Position numbers and translations under genes: made by a program. From Endomicrobium sp. (GTDB lineage: Bacteria > Elusimicrobiota > Endomicrobiia > Endomicrobiales > Endomicrobiaceae), in assembly GCA_031273645.1 (NCBI GenBank), contig JAISRM010000287.1, forward strand, positions 1 to 6,549: a stretch of DNA of 6,549 bases, written 5' to 3'. The notes under the pieces were generated by a model. The model made no database searches and was not told where the DNA came from. It saw only the letters and a list, made by a program, of their open reading frames with translations. Positions within the stretch are counted from its first letter, which is position 1. Every line of letters begins with the position of its first letter. Below are positions 6,174 through 6,549 of the stretch, one piece after another.

Positions 6174-6197
6174 GAAAAAAATCAAGGGAGAAAAAAA

Positions 6198-6350
6198 ATG
6201 AAAAGTAAATTAATAGAGAAGTTGTTGACTGGGGAAATTGTAGAAATTGAAACTGACGCAGAGTATAAGGAATTAGTGAAATTTTGGAAAAAAACGTTTC
6301 AATCCGCTAAAAAGCGCGTCTGGGGTGATTATCATGGACTGTCGCATTGA
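6198..6350 (+). CDS. Small acidic phage protein, cut after 32 codons
   Basis: ATG at 6198 preceded by AAGGGAG (6184-6190). Native codons run to 6295 (MKSKLIEKLLTGEIVEIETD, then AEYKELVKFWKK); the remainder to the TGA at 6348-6350 is repeat plus junction. The visible peptide is amphipathic and charged with no recognisable domain. It follows the hairpin-rich region directly, so its translation may depend on that structure. The good ribosome site and the sense of the codons support a real gene start. Confidence 0.5.
   Translation: MKSKLIEKLLTGEIVEIETDAEYKELVKFWKKTFQSAKKRVWGDYHGLSH
6296..6332 (-). repeat. CRISPR-type direct repeat, copy 8
   Basis: Identical 37-bp unit. It truncates the small gene on its left; an open phage frame begins on the right in the middle of a protein. 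Confidence 0.9.
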
Positions 6351-6549
6351 GAATGTCGTGGAGCCTGTGGGGAAATTCCCTTGAAGCTTCATATAACAAC
6401 GAGCGCGTCGATCCCTCGACCATAGTTGACGCAAGCAGAAGGGTTGAGACCACAACTTACGACGTTAAATTTGCGCTTTTAGACGATCTTGCATATTTTG
6501 TAGATTCAAAAGAAAGCAAAGTGGGGCTTGCCCAGTCTAATTCCGATTA
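6335..6549 (+). CDS. Internal fragment of an unidentified phage protein
   Basis: The plus frame starting at 6335 has no stop through the end of the window (about 71 codons) and has no start codon of its own near the repeat, so both ends are missing. The peptide includes MSWSLWGNSLEASYNNERVD and then TIVDASRRVETTTYDVKFALLDDLAYFVDSKE. The two other plus frames contain early stops. The soluble, mixed alpha/beta look and the neighbourhood suggest a virion or replication gene, but I do not recognise it. Confidence 0.5.

Noticed and set aside
1875..6332. The repeat as an insertion element, MITE or recombination site
   Set aside because: It has no terminal inverted repeats, no target-site duplications (flanking bases differ on both sides) and the flanking gene halves do not belong together. 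The ATTGAAAC end and the 36-bp spaced pair point to CRISPR.
1875..6332. Phage solitary repeat units acting as RNA anti-CRISPRs
   Set aside because: Those are usually single, somewhat diverged and placed between genes. Here eight perfect copies truncate genes, and two of them enclose a normal spacer.
6273..6455. Minus-strand open frame of 60 codons across repeat 8
   Set aside because: It spans a junction between unrelated fragments and runs opposite to better supported coding frames on both sides.

Overview
The window is AT-rich bacterial-type DNA that uses the standard code. Almost everything coding in it looks like bacteriophage: a fragment of a very large virion-type protein with an inserted nuclease-like domain, a cluster of small genes leading into an HNH endonuclease, a Cys-rich small protein, a scaffold-like protein and an HExxH metallopeptidase domain. 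No cas gene, rRNA, tRNA or transposase was seen. I cannot name the host. Purine-rich Shine-Dalgarno sites such as AAAGGAGC and the AT-rich codon use fit phages of a low-GC gut-type bacterium, but this is only an impression.

The dominant feature is a 37-bp repeat present in eight identical copies, all in the same orientation, at 1875, 2908, 3366, 3907, 3980, 4323, 5992 and 6296. Its complement ends in GGATTGAAAC, which carries the ATTGAAAC that forms the 5' handle of many type I and III crRNAs, and it has a CGCT/AGCG hairpin. Two copies flank a normal 36-bp spacer (3944-3979), so this is a CRISPR repeat read from the minus strand. The other intervals are about 996, 421, 504, 306, 1632 and 267 bp, far too long for spacers. 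Each is a piece of phage genome cut abruptly at the repeat, with genes on either strand that do not resume on the other side.

Layout: A (1-1874), internal part of a large phage protein; B (1912-2907), the tail of one gene, a small phage gene and an HNH endonuclease lacking its C-terminus; C (2945-3365), the 3' end of a BspA-like leucine-rich repeat gene on the minus strand; D (3403-3906), the tail of one gene and a Cys-rich protein cut at its 3' end; E (3944-3979), a true spacer; F (4017-4322), eight terminal codons of one gene and the start of another; G (4360-5991), a scaffold-like gene (minus), a 64-codon gene (plus) with its own promoter, and the 3' part of a metallopeptidase gene (minus); H (6029-6295), a hairpin-rich leader and a small gene cut after 32 codons; I (6333-6549), an internal piece of an unknown phage gene.

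The simplest reading is that several phage fragments and a host CRISPR array have been stitched together where array spacers equal phage protospacers, most likely during metagenomic assembly. If so, the roughly 36 bp beside each repeat are spacers and the window is a hidden record of which phages this array targets. The uniform repeat orientation is the one observation the simple artefact model does not predict unless protospacers are strand-biased. A physically real array holding kilobase inserts would be unprecedented and needs read-level proof. Several long reading frames cross the repeats and are fusions, not real proteins.
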